Source: Myxococcota bacterium
Lineage (GTDB): Bacteria > Myxococcota_A > UBA9160 > SMWR01
NCBI GenBank assembly: GCA_039030075.1
Contig: JBCCEW010000003.1
Location: 62,001-126,000 of the forward strand
Direction: 5' to 3'
Length of the DNA stretch: 64,000 bases
Shown here: positions 1 through 8,093 of the stretch, in pieces
How positions within the stretch are numbered: the first letter of the stretch is position 1
Layout: every line of letters starts with the position of its first letter
Program-made: the position numbers and the translations under genes
Notes under the pieces: model-generated
Told to the model about the DNA's origin: nothing
Seen by the model: the letters and a program-made list of their open reading frames with translations, nothing else
The model's database searches: none

Positions 1-1
1 C

Positions 2-514
2 TTCGCCGGCTTCGCCATGGCCGCCCACGGCCAGAGCGCAGCGGGTGGCGCCGCGGTGAGCGTCGCGAGTGGCTGGCTGCGCGCGCTCGTGCCCGTCGTT
101 GCAGGTCTTTCTGCGGACCGCGCGAGCTCGCGGAACGTGATCGTGGCGAGCTTCGCGGTGCTCGTCGTCGCGTTCGCGAGCATGGCGGCGCTCCGCCCCG
201 AGGTCGGGGGGATCGGGCTGCTCTACGTCCAGGCCGCCACGATCGCGGCGGCCGCCTTCGCGCTGCGCGGCGTGTACTACGCGCTCCTCGAAGAAGGAGG
301 CCTGCCGACGCATCTCACCGGAACGGCCGTGGGCGTTGTCGCACTGATCGGCTACACCCCGGATGTGCTGACGCCCTACCTATGGGGCGTCCTGCTCGAT
401 GCCCGACCGGGTGCCGCAGGCTACCGGACGCTGTTCGGCTCGCTGGCCGTGAGTTCCCTCCTCGGGGCGTTCCTCGCTGCCCTGCATCGTCGGAAGCGCA
501 GGAGCGACCTATGA
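2..514 (+). CDS. MFS transporter, C-terminal part (cut by window edge)
   Basis: Only the last ~170 codons are present; the frame is open to the left edge, so the true start lies outside. The visible part has four or five hydrophobic segments, a short basic loop with an 'ADRASSR' stretch typical of the loop between helices of major facilitator proteins, and a basic tail (RRKRRSDL). This is consistent with the C-terminal bundle of an MFS permease in the inner membrane. Its TGA overlaps the ATG of the dioxygenase gene (ATGA), so the two are translationally coupled, and a role in exporting or importing the metabolite handled by the next two enzymes is a reasonable inference. Substrate unknown. 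Confidence 0.75.
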   Translation, partial: FAGFAMAAHGQSAAGGAAVSVASGWLRALVPVVAGLSADRASSRNVIVASFAVLVVAFASMAALRPEVGGIGLLYVQAATIAAAAFALRGVYYALLEEGGLPTHLTGTAVGVVALIGYTPDVLTPYLWGVLLDARPGAAGYRTLFGSLAVSSLLGAFLAALHRRKRRSDL

Positions 515-1515
515 CCGAGCCCGAACGCGTCAGTGCCTTTGCCTTCCTCGACGCCGCCAACGCGGCAAGCGACGGCATCGACGAGCAATGGGTGGCGAGC
601 AACGAGCAGTGGTGGAACTGGTATCTGTCCCTCGCCCATGACGATGGGAGCCCGGCGCGCCCTTCCGTCGATGTACCGCCCCTCCCCGAGCTGCCCGCCC
701 CGTCACTTCCCGAGCTGGAATCGGAGCTCGACGCGCCCTACCGCCTGGCTCCGGCGGCCGTCGAGCGGTTCCGGAGCGACGGCTACGTGAAGCTGCGGGA
801 CGTCTGCTCGCCGGAGGCGCTGCTGCTCCTACGTCGCCACTTCGAGGTCCTCTTCGCACGAACGCTCGCCGATGCGCCAGCGATGCGGTTCCCGAGCCTC
901 GAAATGATGTGGGTGACCGATGCGATCGTCGCTGCGTTCGTGCGGAGCCGTCGCCTCGCCCGGATCGCCGCCGAGCTCCTCGGGGTACGCGCGGTACGCC
1001 TCTACCACGACAACGCGCTCTCGAAGCTGCCGGGCTGCGGCCGGACACCCTGGCACTACGACGCTCACCACTACCCGATCGCGTCCGAGAGCGTGGTGAC
1101 GGTCTGGGTGCCGCTCCAGCCGACGCCCGAGGCGATGGGACCCTTGGCGTTCGCGCGCGGGATCGAGGCCTGGCGACGGGTCGCCGATCTGCCGTTCAGC
1201 AAGTACGACGACTCATACGATCGCGGGATCGCCGACGCGTTGCGGGACGGCGGGGTGCCTGTCGACGACGGCCCCTTCGAGCTCGGGGAAGTGAGCTTCC
1301 ACCACACGCGCAGCCTCCATACGGCGGGACCGAACCGGACGAACCAAGCACGGATGGCGCTGGCGACCACCTATCTCGAGGATGGAGCCCGGCTGGTCGA
1401 CTCGCCCACGCTGATCAGCGGCGACTTCGAGAAGTTCATGCCCGGCGTCGCGCCGGGCGATCCGATCGCGAGCCGGCTGAACCCGATCCTCTACGACAGC
1501 GAAGGAGAGTCCTAG
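511..1515 (+). CDS. Phytanoyl-CoA dioxygenase (PhyH) family Fe(II)/2-oxoglutarate oxygenase
   Basis: A 334-residue protein. The ATG at 511 overlaps the preceding stop and is preferred to an in-frame start further upstream, which would lie inside the transporter gene. Metal-binding residues are visible: H182-Y-D184 in WHYDAHHY, and H270 in SLHTAGPNRT, with R281 suitably placed to bind 2-oxoglutarate. The core fold spans about residues 80-295. PhyH-family enzymes hydroxylate or otherwise oxidise CoA esters, amino acids or natural products; the sequence does not show which. It is followed after one base by a methyltransferase, so oxidation plus methylation of a small molecule is a likely theme. 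The extra N-terminal ~75 residues, rich in W and P, are not typical of minimal PhyH proteins. Confidence 0.85.
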   Translation: MTEPERVSAFAFLDAANAASDGIDEQWVASNEQWWNWYLSLAHDDGSPARPSVDVPPLPELPAPSLPELESELDAPYRLAPAAVERFRSDGYVKLRDVCSPEALLLLRRHFEVLFARTLADAPAMRFPSLEMMWVTDAIVAAFVRSRRLARIAAELLGVRAVRLYHDNALSKLPGCGRTPWHYDAHHYPIASESVVTVWVPLQPTPEAMGPLAFARGIEAWRRVADLPFSKYDDSYDRGIADALRDGGVPVDDGPFELGEVSFHHTRSLHTAGPNRTNQARMALATTYLEDGARLVDSPTLISGDFEKFMPGVAPGDPIASRLNPILYDSEGES

Positions 1516-1516
1516 C

Positions 1517-2356
1517 GTGAGTCGGGAAGCCGGAGACACCCACGAGCGCAGCCTCGCCCACTGGAGTGAGCAGGGCCGGGACGAGATGGATGCCTTCTAC
1601 CGGGTGGCGAGCCTCGACTACCGAGAGCTCGCACAAGCCTGGGACTGGGACACGTTCCTGCGGCAGCGCGTGGCAGCGCGCTCAACGGTCCGCATCCTCG
1701 ACGTCGCGTGCGGCAGCGGCAAGTTCCCCACTGCGCTTCGGGCTCACACGGCCCTCGGATCCCTCGACGGAAGCCGCTTCGTCCTCGACCTGCTCGATCC
1801 CAGCGCGTTCTCCCTCCGTGAGGCGCGCGCTTCCCTCGCACCTCCGATGGTCGGTGGTCGCGATTTCGAGTGCACGCTGCAGGCGATTCCCGCCGATGCC
1901 ACGGGCTACGACGTGGTCTGGGCCGTGCATGCCCTCTACGCGCTCCCCGAGGCCGAGCTACCCGCCGGCGTCGAGGCGTTTCTCGGCGCCCTTGCCAGCG
2001 ACGGTCTTGGGTTCGTCGCCCACGCCACGCGCTCGGCGCACTACCTGGCGTTCTACGAGGCGTACCTCTCCCGCTACCGAGCCGACGACACGCCCTACGC
2101 GTGCGGTGAGGCTGTCGCGGATGCCTTCCGCGACGCGGGTGCGAAAGTCGAGGTGAGGCCGTTGGTCTACGAGCAGGTGATCGAAGACGACGCGGTGCTC
2201 GAGGGTTTCCTCCAACGCTGTCTCTTCGATTCCGAGCTGAGCCTCGACGACATGCGTCGGGATCCCGTGCTGGGCGCCTATCTCGACGAACGCCGAGACG
2301 CGGAAGGCCGCTCCCGCTTCCGGCAAGACGTTTCGATGATCTTCGTCTGGCGCTGA
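1517..2356 (+). CDS. Class I SAM-dependent methyltransferase
   Basis: A 279-residue protein starting with GTG one base after the dioxygenase stop. Motif I of the Rossmann methyltransferase fold is clear at about residues 60-71 (ILDVACGSGKFP), with the acidic post-I residue in 'DLLDPSAFS' and a motif II-like 'YDVVWAVHALYALP'. The last third is acidic and may form the substrate-binding cap. It is the third gene of the MFS-dioxygenase-methyltransferase operon and converges with the gene at 2360 with only three bases between them. The closest described type cannot be decided by eye; a small-molecule N- or O-methyltransferase is the best guess. Confidence 0.8.
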   Translation: MSREAGDTHERSLAHWSEQGRDEMDAFYRVASLDYRELAQAWDWDTFLRQRVAARSTVRILDVACGSGKFPTALRAHTALGSLDGSRFVLDLLDPSAFSLREARASLAPPMVGGRDFECTLQAIPADATGYDVVWAVHALYALPEAELPAGVEAFLGALASDGLGFVAHATRSAHYLAFYEAYLSRYRADDTPYACGEAVADAFRDAGAKVEVRPLVYEQVIEDDAVLEGFLQRCLFDSELSLDDMRRDPVLGAYLDERRDAEGRSRFRQDVSMIFVWR

Positions 2357-2359
2357 GCT

Positions 2360-3286
2360 TCAGCCCGCGATCGAGAAGACGTCGACCGGGTGTGAGATGA
2401 AGTTCCGGCCCTGGTGCTCGAAGGCGACGAGGCGAAGGTAGCGAGCGACCTGCTCCTGCACGGACGCGGGCAGGCTCCTCCCGTCGAACTGGATGATGAA
2501 GTCGCGCAGCGCGAGCCCGGCATCCGTATCGCCTTCCAGCAAAGGGGTGACCTCTACAGCCCCCTCCACCCGACTCTGTTGGTAGTTCCAACCCCAACGG
2601 TCGAGCAGTTTCGCGAAGCCCTCCGCAAAGAGCGTGGGCCGGGAGTGCTCCTTCTTCCAGAAGAGCTCGGCGAGATCGTTCAACGCCTCGCACGGTGCGT
2701 GGAAGACGATGAGCCGCCCCCCCGGCGCGAGAGACTTGCGCGCCTTCTCGAGCGCGGCTGCCGGGTCGGGCATGTAGTAGAGCGAGTGGACGAAGTAGAT
2801 ATGATCGAAAACGAGGTCGGTCTGGAAGGCTTCGAAAGTGGCGGGAACCAGCTCGACGCTCACGCCCTGTGGCGCGGTTTCGCGGAACAGCCGCTCGAAC
2901 GCCGCGCACTCCACCCGGTTCGGGTTGACACCGACGTAGTGCACCTCGGCGGAACGGGAAGAGAGCCCCTGCAGGATCGGTAGGTCGAGAAGTCCGCTGC
3001 CGCAGCCGACGCTGAGCATCTGGAAGGGACGATCGCGGCGCCGGGCAGGCGTGATCTCCCGGGCGAACCACTCGATGATGCGCTGACGCTGGTCCGAGCG
3101 GCCCTCGTAGAGGGCATGGGTCTCGAGAAATCGCGCCTCGTCCAGGGGGACGAGCGCATCGATTTCGGCGAGGGAGGCGTCGAGAAGAGCGAGGAGCCGC
3201 TCGCGCTCCCGCTCCCGGAGTTCGACGGCCGTCGGGATCGGGGTGGTCAGAGGAGCTCCCTGGCTCCAGTGCGCCTGTGCGGCCAT
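2360..3286 (-). CDS. SAM methyltransferase resembling histamine N-methyltransferase
   Basis: A 308-residue protein with motif I at about 90-102 (MLSVGCGSGLLDL) and 'FVHSLYYMPDPAAALEKA' as the post-II region. The order of segments, the motif 'LYYMPD', the 'LFWKKE' stretch and the C-terminal 'LLEGDTDAGLALRDFII' recall vertebrate histamine N-methyltransferase and its bacterial relatives, where the last block closes over the amine. That resemblance comes from memory of the family, not an alignment. It is transcribed opposite to the methyltransferase at 1517 and divergently from the MFS gene at 3448. An amine or imidazole substrate is plausible but unproven. The start at 3286 leaves a 161-base divergent control region. 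Confidence 0.7.
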   Translation of the reverse strand: MAAQAHWSQGAPLTTPIPTAVELRERERERLLALLDASLAEIDALVPLDEARFLETHALYEGRSDQRQRIIEWFAREITPARRRDRPFQMLSVGCGSGLLDLPILQGLSSRSAEVHYVGVNPNRVECAAFERLFRETAPQGVSVELVPATFEAFQTDLVFDHIYFVHSLYYMPDPAAALEKARKSLAPGGRLIVFHAPCEALNDLAELFWKKEHSRPTLFAEGFAKLLDRWGWNYQQSRVEGAVEVTPLLEGDTDAGLALRDFIIQFDGRSLPASVQEQVARYLRLVAFEHQGRNFISHPVDVFSIAG

Positions 3287-3447
3287 GGGAGCTTGTGGTG
3301 GCTCCAGGAGGAGCCGGAGGCGGCGAGCCGCAGACGTTGCCGGAATGCGTCGGGCTCCGCCACCCGTGGCTCTCCCGCTGGCTCGGAGGCCGAATCCGAG
3401 GCCATCGCGCGTTGCCCCCGGCCGCCCCTGCCACGAGACTCGGTGAC
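3287..3447. promoter_or_regulatory. Divergent intergenic control region with a 16-base inverted repeat
   Basis: This 161-base space separates the divergent methyltransferase and MFS genes and must hold both promoters. It contains an inverted repeat at 3300-3315 (GGCTCC, four-base spacer, GGAGCC). I see no clean -10/-35 pair. An operator role for the repeat is only a suggestion; G+C-rich DNA produces such repeats by chance. Confidence 0.25.
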
Positions 3448-4788
3448 GTGCGCGCGTGGTTTCCGCCCGACGTCCCCTTCGCCCCGCGGCGCGCCCCGTT
3501 CTTCTACGGCTGGGTGGTGGTTGCGGCGGCCACCGCCGGGGTGCTCTTCAGCATTCCCGGCCAGACGATGGGAGTGAGCGTCTTCACCGACTCCTTGCTC
3601 GACGCGACGGGCCTCGGGCGGCTCTCCTTCTCGAACGCCTATCTCCTCGGAACCCTCGCCTCCGCTCTGTTGCTGCCGCGCGCCGGGGTATGGATCGACC
3701 GCCGGGGTGTTCGCGTGTCCGCCATGACTGCAGCGCTCGCCCTCGGGATCGTAGTCGCCGTATTGTCGCAAACCGATCGGGTGGTCCGCGCCGCCGCCTC
3801 GGCCACGGCACTGAGCGCGAGCACCGTGGCCTTCGTGGTACTGACGTTCCTCTTCGTGAACCTGCGCTTCTTCGGGCAGGGAGTTCTCACCCTCGCGAGC
3901 AACACGATGCTGGCACGCTGGTTCGAGCGACGGCGCGGCATCGCCGCGGCCACGAGCGGACTCTTCGTCGCCTTCGGCTTCGGCTACGCGCCCCAGCTCT
4001 TCGACGCGTGGATCGAGCGGGCGGGCTGGCGCGGAGCCTGGCTCGAGATCGCGTTGCTGGAAGTGGTGGGCATGGGTCTGCTCGCGTGGCTCTTCTACCG
4101 CGAGAATCCGGCGTCTTGCGGACTGAATCCCGACGGAGCCACGGACTCCTTGGAGAAGAGTGACCCACCGGTGGAGGCCACCGCCTCGACCCGCGCCGAG
4201 GCTCTCCGGACACGCGCCTTCTGGGTCCTCACCCTGAGTCTCGCCCTCCAGGGCGCGGTTCTGACCGGGATCACGCTCCACATCGTCGACATCGGTACGG
4301 AGGCCGGGCTCGAACGCACCCGCGCCGTCTCGCTGTTCCTGCCCATGGCGGTCTTCAGCACGGCGACCGGCGCTCTGGTCGGCGTGCTTGCCGATCGCAC
4401 CTCGATGCGTTCGCTCGTCCTGAGCCTGCTCTTCTGGGAGGCAGTCGGTTTCGCGGCGAGCGCTCACGTCGGGGATCCCGCGGGCTTCTGGCTGGCGTCG
4501 ATCTGCCTCGGCGTGGCGGGTGGACACTTCAGCGTGTTGTCTGTGGTGGGACATCCGCGCTTCTTCGGCACACGACACCTCGGATCCATTGCAGCGGCCA
4601 GCACGAGCGTCGTCGTGGTCGGCAGCGCCCTCGGGCCGAGCGCCCTTGCCCTGTCACGAGCGACCCTCGGCTCCTACCAGCCCGCACTGCACGCCGCAGC
4701 GCTGTTGCCGCTCGTCGTCGGCGCGTGCGCGATCGTCCCACTCCACCCGCGAGACGTCCCGCCGGCCGCACGCGAGGCGCGCGAGTAG
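3448..4788 (+). CDS. Major facilitator superfamily (MFS) permease
   Basis: About 446 residues from the GTG at 3448 (MRAWFPPD). Longer readings from upstream ATG or GTG codons would run into the divergent methyltransferase gene and add a non-hydrophobic tail, so the GTG is preferred. About twelve hydrophobic segments follow, starting at FFYGWVVVAAATAGVLF; the loop 'PRAGVWIDRRGVR' matches the conserved MFS loop 2-3 (G-x-x-x-D-R-x-G-x-R), and 'GVLADRTSMR' is its repeat in the second half. A polar central loop lies near residues 230-250. It resembles monocarboxylate/oxalate-type or natural-product exporters. Together with the MFS fragment at the left edge it brackets the oxygenase/methyltransferase genes. 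Substrate unknown. Confidence 0.85.
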   Translation: MRAWFPPDVPFAPRRAPFFYGWVVVAAATAGVLFSIPGQTMGVSVFTDSLLDATGLGRLSFSNAYLLGTLASALLLPRAGVWIDRRGVRVSAMTAALALGIVVAVLSQTDRVVRAAASATALSASTVAFVVLTFLFVNLRFFGQGVLTLASNTMLARWFERRRGIAAATSGLFVAFGFGYAPQLFDAWIERAGWRGAWLEIALLEVVGMGLLAWLFYRENPASCGLNPDGATDSLEKSDPPVEATASTRAEALRTRAFWVLTLSLALQGAVLTGITLHIVDIGTEAGLERTRAVSLFLPMAVFSTATGALVGVLADRTSMRSLVLSLLFWEAVGFAASAHVGDPAGFWLASICLGVAGGHFSVLSVVGHPRFFGTRHLGSIAAASTSVVVVGSALGPSALALSRATLGSYQPALHAAALLPLVVGACAIVPLHPRDVPPAAREARE

Positions 4789-4936
4789 TCGCACTCGTCG
4801 GGTTGCTGGTGGGGAGAACCTGGGCTGCGCTCACACGTGCCGCGCGGACCGAATCACACCCACCTCTGCCGCGCGACGATCGCGGAAGGAGTGCGAGTGG
4901 ACGCCCGCGGCGCTCGCGCCCCACGAAGCGGACTGC
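4789..4936. other. Non-coding gap after the MFS gene
   Basis: About 150 bases with no convincing gene. No strong hairpin followed by T residues is seen, so a factor-independent terminator is not evident. The right end merges into the probable promoter at 4937. Confidence 0.4.
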
Positions 4937-4942
4937 TAGCGT
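4937..4942 (+). promoter_or_regulatory. Probable -10 element of a leaderless mRNA (TAGCGT)
   Basis: A TANNNT hexamer ends nine bases before the ATG at 4952, which has no Shine-Dalgarno sequence. The same arrangement precedes several other genes in the window (6390, 14184, 20772, 24956, 26011, 27279, 51757, 56722), so transcription probably starts at or next to the start codon. No clear -35 hexamer is visible. Confidence 0.4.
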
Positions 4943-4951
4943 GCGCGCCCG

Positions 4952-6340
4952 ATGCGGCGACTGGTGTGGTTCGTTTTCTGTCTCCTGGCCTGCGGCTCGC
5001 TACCCGCGCACGCCGAGAGCGACGCTCCCTGGCGACTCCAAGAAGCACTCTCCTTTCCCGAAGCGCTGCAGCTCTCGGTGGAGCAGCGCTTCCGGATCGA
5101 GTCCCTCGACGACCAGTTCCGGATTCGTCGTCACGGACACGACCGGGCCTGGGCGTCGCGCACCCTCGCGCACGCGCGCATCCACCTCGCCGACGTCGGG
5201 GGCCTGGGCGACTTCACCTTCGGGGCTGAGCTGATCGACTCCCGCATCTGGGCGGCGGACCGCAGCGTCACGCGCGACACCACCCTGGTGAACACCGCCG
5301 AGCTCCTCCAGGGGTACGCCCAGTTCGCGACGGACATTCCCGAGGTCGGGAAGCTCCGCGTGCGCGGCGGCCGCATGACGATGAATCTGGGCAGCCGACG
5401 CCTGGTGGCACGCAACCGCTTCCGCAACACCATCAACGCGTTCACGGGCGTCGAAGCCGAGTGGACCTCCGACTCGGGCCAGACCCTGCGCGGCTTCTAC
5501 ACGCTCCCGGTGCAGCGCCAGCCCACCGAACTCGACAAACTCCGCGACAACGACATCGAGTTCGACGAAGAGAGCTTCGACCTCCAGCTCTACGGCGCCT
5601 TCTTCTCCACGCCCCTCGTCGGTCTCGATGCGGCCGAGTTCTACTTCTACGGCTTGAAGGAGCGTGATCGCGAACGGCGCCCCAGCCGCAACCGCGAGCT
5701 GTACACGCCCGGGTTTCGGCTCCTGAGGAAACCCCAAGCCGGTGCGTTCGACTTCAACGTCGAGGCCGCGCTGCAGTTCGGCGAGACGCGTGCGTCGAGC
5801 AGCGCACGCAACGACCTCGAGCACTTCGCCCAGTTCTATCATGGGGAGATCGGCTACCTCTTCGACTGCGCCTTCTCCCCGCGGATCTCCGCGCAGTACG
5901 ACTGGGCCACGGGCGACAACAGCCCCGGCGATGGCCGCAACGAGCGCTTCGACACCCTCTTCGGAGCCCGCGCCTTCGACTTCGGCCCGACCAGCCTGTT
6001 CGGCGCCTTCGCCCGCTCGAATATCAACACGCCGGGAGCCAAGTTCGAGGTCGTTCCGTGGAAGAATGTCTCGGCCTTCGTCGCCTATCGCGCGTACTGG
6101 CTCGCGTCGGAGCGGGACACGTGGACGACGTCGGGCGTGCGCGACCCCAGCGGCCAGACCCGCCGCTTCGTGGGCCACCAGGTCTGGGCGCGCGTCCGCT
6201 GGGACGTTCTGCCCCGGAATCTGCGTCTGGAGGCCGGGATCGCCCACCTGTTCCGCGGAGAGTTCCTGCGCGGCGCGCCGAATGCAAACGGTCAAGGCGC
6301 GCCGACCTACGTCTACGGGCAGACGACGATCTCGTTCTAG
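4952..6340 (+). CDS. Alginate-export-family outer-membrane beta-barrel porin
   Basis: A 462-residue protein with a signal peptide (basic MRR, hydrophobic core LVWFVFCLLACGSLP, cleavage after AHA at about 21). The rest alternates short polar and aromatic strands, with many Tyr/Phe/Trp ends and Asp/Arg-rich loops (LIDSRIWAADRS, RGGRMTMNLGSRRLVARNRF), and ends in 'TISF', the C-terminal aromatic expected of barrels recognised by the BAM complex. The segment 'RxxMxxGSRRLVARNRFRN' is characteristic of AlgE-like (alginate_exp) porins, which in most bacteria are not tied to alginate. It acts as a substrate channel in the outer membrane; substrate unknown. No alginate genes are nearby. Confidence 0.75.
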   Translation: MRRLVWFVFCLLACGSLPAHAESDAPWRLQEALSFPEALQLSVEQRFRIESLDDQFRIRRHGHDRAWASRTLAHARIHLADVGGLGDFTFGAELIDSRIWAADRSVTRDTTLVNTAELLQGYAQFATDIPEVGKLRVRGGRMTMNLGSRRLVARNRFRNTINAFTGVEAEWTSDSGQTLRGFYTLPVQRQPTELDKLRDNDIEFDEESFDLQLYGAFFSTPLVGLDAAEFYFYGLKERDRERRPSRNRELYTPGFRLLRKPQAGAFDFNVEAALQFGETRASSSARNDLEHFAQFYHGEIGYLFDCAFSPRISAQYDWATGDNSPGDGRNERFDTLFGARAFDFGPTSLFGAFARSNINTPGAKFEVVPWKNVSAFVAYRAYWLASERDTWTTSGVRDPSGQTRRFVGHQVWARVRWDVLPRNLRLEAGIAHLFRGEFLRGAPNANGQGAPTYVYGQTTISF

Positions 6341-6389
6341 AAAACCGCGTCTTCGGCCGGGCCGGCAGCAAAGTGTGTCGACTCTGTCT

Positions 6390-6395
6390 TAGAAT
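6390..6395 (+). promoter_or_regulatory. Probable -10 element (TAGAAT), leaderless arrangement
   Basis: TAGAAT differs from the TATAAT consensus at one base and ends nine bases before the ATG at 6405, which has no ribosome-binding site. This supports 6405 rather than the in-frame ATG at 6444 as the start, although a -35 element is not evident. Confidence 0.45.
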
Positions 6396-6404
6396 GCGCG
6401 CGCG

Positions 6405-7133
6405 ATGTCTCCCGAGACCTGTCGGCCCTTGCGCACAGCCCCCATGCGTCCCCTGCGAACGGCATTCCTGGCTCTCTCCCTCCTTCTGTGCGCGGCGGGC
6501 GTCGCGCAGGCGGGCGACCGCAGTGAGGGTGCCGTCTGGATCGTCAACCAGGCTGCCGTTCCGCTCGGGAATGGACTGTCGTTTCACGGCATGGTGCAGA
6601 ACCGGTTCACGGGCGACGCCGACGTCTACCAGCGGACCGTGCTGCGCCCCTGGCTCGCCTGGAACCTGCCCCACGGGTTCGAACTCGCCGTCGGCTACGA
6701 CGCGCACCTCTTCGCCGAACCGCGCTCCTTCGCGGAGCAGCGAGGCTGGCAGCGCATCGCCTACCGCTACGACTTCGGCGGCTTCCGGGCGCTCACGCAC
6801 CTATGGCTCGAGGAGCGCTTCTTTCCCGGCGAATCGACCGCGTTTCGCATGCGCTGGGCGATCGAGGGCGCCGTCGACCTCCCCTATGAGACGGCCTTCG
6901 TCTTGCGCAACGAGTTCTTCTTCGACTTGAACCCGACCTCCCGCATCCCGGCGCGGAAGTTCGGGGAGGACCAGCTCGTGGCCCAACTGCAGCACCGGAT
7001 CAACCCGTGGCTGCGTGCCGACGTGGGCTACCTGATGCAGTTCCTCGACGGCGGCGACGACGACCTCTACAACCACACCTTCACCGCGGGCTTCGCAGTG
7101 ACGCTCCCGGGGCTCGGCGCGAACGGGCCCTGA
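6405..7133 (+). CDS. DUF2490 family outer-membrane protein
   Basis: A 242-residue protein. Residues ~14-36 form a signal peptide (MRPLRTAFLALSLLLCAAG...AQA), so 6444 is an alternative start; 6405 is kept because a good -10 sits just upstream. The mature part shows regular beta-strands with W/Y ends (AVWIVNQAAVPL, RPWLAWNLPHGFELAVGYDAHLF, RLTHLWLEERFF-type) and repeated 'F-E-L-A-V-G-Y' patterns like the DUF2490 barrel family. It ends in PGLGANGP rather than an aromatic residue, so membrane insertion is less certain. It follows the porin gene by 64 bases on the same strand and may serve the same envelope process. Function unknown. Confidence 0.65.
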   Translation: MSPETCRPLRTAPMRPLRTAFLALSLLLCAAGVAQAGDRSEGAVWIVNQAAVPLGNGLSFHGMVQNRFTGDADVYQRTVLRPWLAWNLPHGFELAVGYDAHLFAEPRSFAEQRGWQRIAYRYDFGGFRALTHLWLEERFFPGESTAFRMRWAIEGAVDLPYETAFVLRNEFFFDLNPTSRIPARKFGEDQLVAQLQHRINPWLRADVGYLMQFLDGGDDDLYNHTFTAGFAVTLPGLGANGP

Positions 7134-7148
7134 AGCCGCAGCCGGCGT

Positions 7149-8033
7149 TCAGCTTCCGGCCGAGCCCTGATTGATCTCGTGGGTCCGGGCCGAGGCCGCG
7201 CGGCCGAGCTTCTCGATGTCGGCTTCCATCTGCGCGACCCCTTCGCCGGCCTCGCGCAGGGCGCGGCGGCTGGCGGCGAGGCGGCCGAGCAGCGAACGCA
7301 GCCAATAGATCGCACCGGCCGAGCGGGGCACGTGGATGCGGTGGCGACGCGCTTCGATGCCGTCGGTGATCATGCGCACGCAGGTGTCGAGGTCGGTGGT
7401 CACGCCCAGGGGCCAGGGCATCGACGCGCGCCGCTCGCGGAAGGCGGGAAGATCGGCGTCGCTCTCACGCACGAGGTCGGTGTCGATCCAGGACGGGTGG
7501 GCCGTGCCGCAGTCCACGCCGCGGTGGCCCACTTCGAGTCGCAGCGCACCCACCAGCGACTCCACCCCGGCCTTCGACGCGCCGTAGGAAGACGAGCCCG
7601 GCATCGGGATGTAGGACGCGACCGAGGCGATCCCGCAGAAATAGCCCTTGCGGGCGAGCAGCGACGGGAGCGTCGCGCGCGCCGTGTGGTAGACGCCGTG
7701 CAGGTTGACGTCGACCGTGCGCAGCCAGGCCGCGGCGTCGCCCTTCTCGACGGTGCCGTAGGTGGCGATGCCGGCGTTGGCCACGACCACGTCGATGCCG
7801 CCGAACTCCTCGACCGCCGTCTGGGCCGCGGCTTCGAGGGCCGCCGGGTCTGTGACGTCGCAGGGCACGACGATATGGGGCTTCCCGAGCTCGTTCGCAC
7901 GGGCCTCGAGCTCGCCGGTCTCGACGCCGGTGAGCACGACCCGTGCACCGCGTGCCGCGGTTTCGCGCGCCAGCCCCGCGCCGATCCCGCGCGCGGCACC
8001 CGTGATGAAGACGACCTTGTCTCGCAGCGTCAT
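7149..8033 (-). CDS. Short-chain dehydrogenase/reductase (SDR)
   Basis: A 294-residue protein from the ATG at 8033, chosen because a GAGGAGGG Shine-Dalgarno lies just upstream of it; the earlier in-frame ATG at 8048 sits 5' of that site. NAD(P) motif TGAARGIG, then NAG (ANAGIATYG), catalytic Ser in 'ASVASYIP' and YGASK (Y-x-x-x-K). The C-terminal ~60 residues form a basic helical extension (RSLLGRLAASRRALREAGEG) with a run of leucines, suggesting peripheral membrane attachment, as in lipid- or steroid-active SDRs. Substrate unknown. It converges with the DUF2490 gene, 15 bases apart. Confidence 0.85.
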   Translation of the reverse strand: MTLRDKVVFITGAARGIGAGLARETAARGARVVLTGVETGELEARANELGKPHIVVPCDVTDPAALEAAAQTAVEEFGGIDVVVANAGIATYGTVEKGDAAAWLRTVDVNLHGVYHTARATLPSLLARKGYFCGIASVASYIPMPGSSSYGASKAGVESLVGALRLEVGHRGVDCGTAHPSWIDTDLVRESDADLPAFRERRASMPWPLGVTTDLDTCVRMITDGIEARRHRIHVPRSAGAIYWLRSLLGRLAASRRALREAGEGVAQMEADIEKLGRAASARTHEINQGSAGS

Positions 8034-8093
8034 GTGCCCTCCTCGCAAGTCGCGCTGGGACGATAGTCCGCAGCGCGGGAAACGGGGAGGCAG

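Noticed and set aside
1512-3434. A 640-codon open frame opposite the two methyltransferase genes
   Set aside because: Translation is Arg/Pro/Ser-rich, as expected for an antisense frame of G+C-rich coding DNA; both methyltransferases have clear SAM motifs in other frames.
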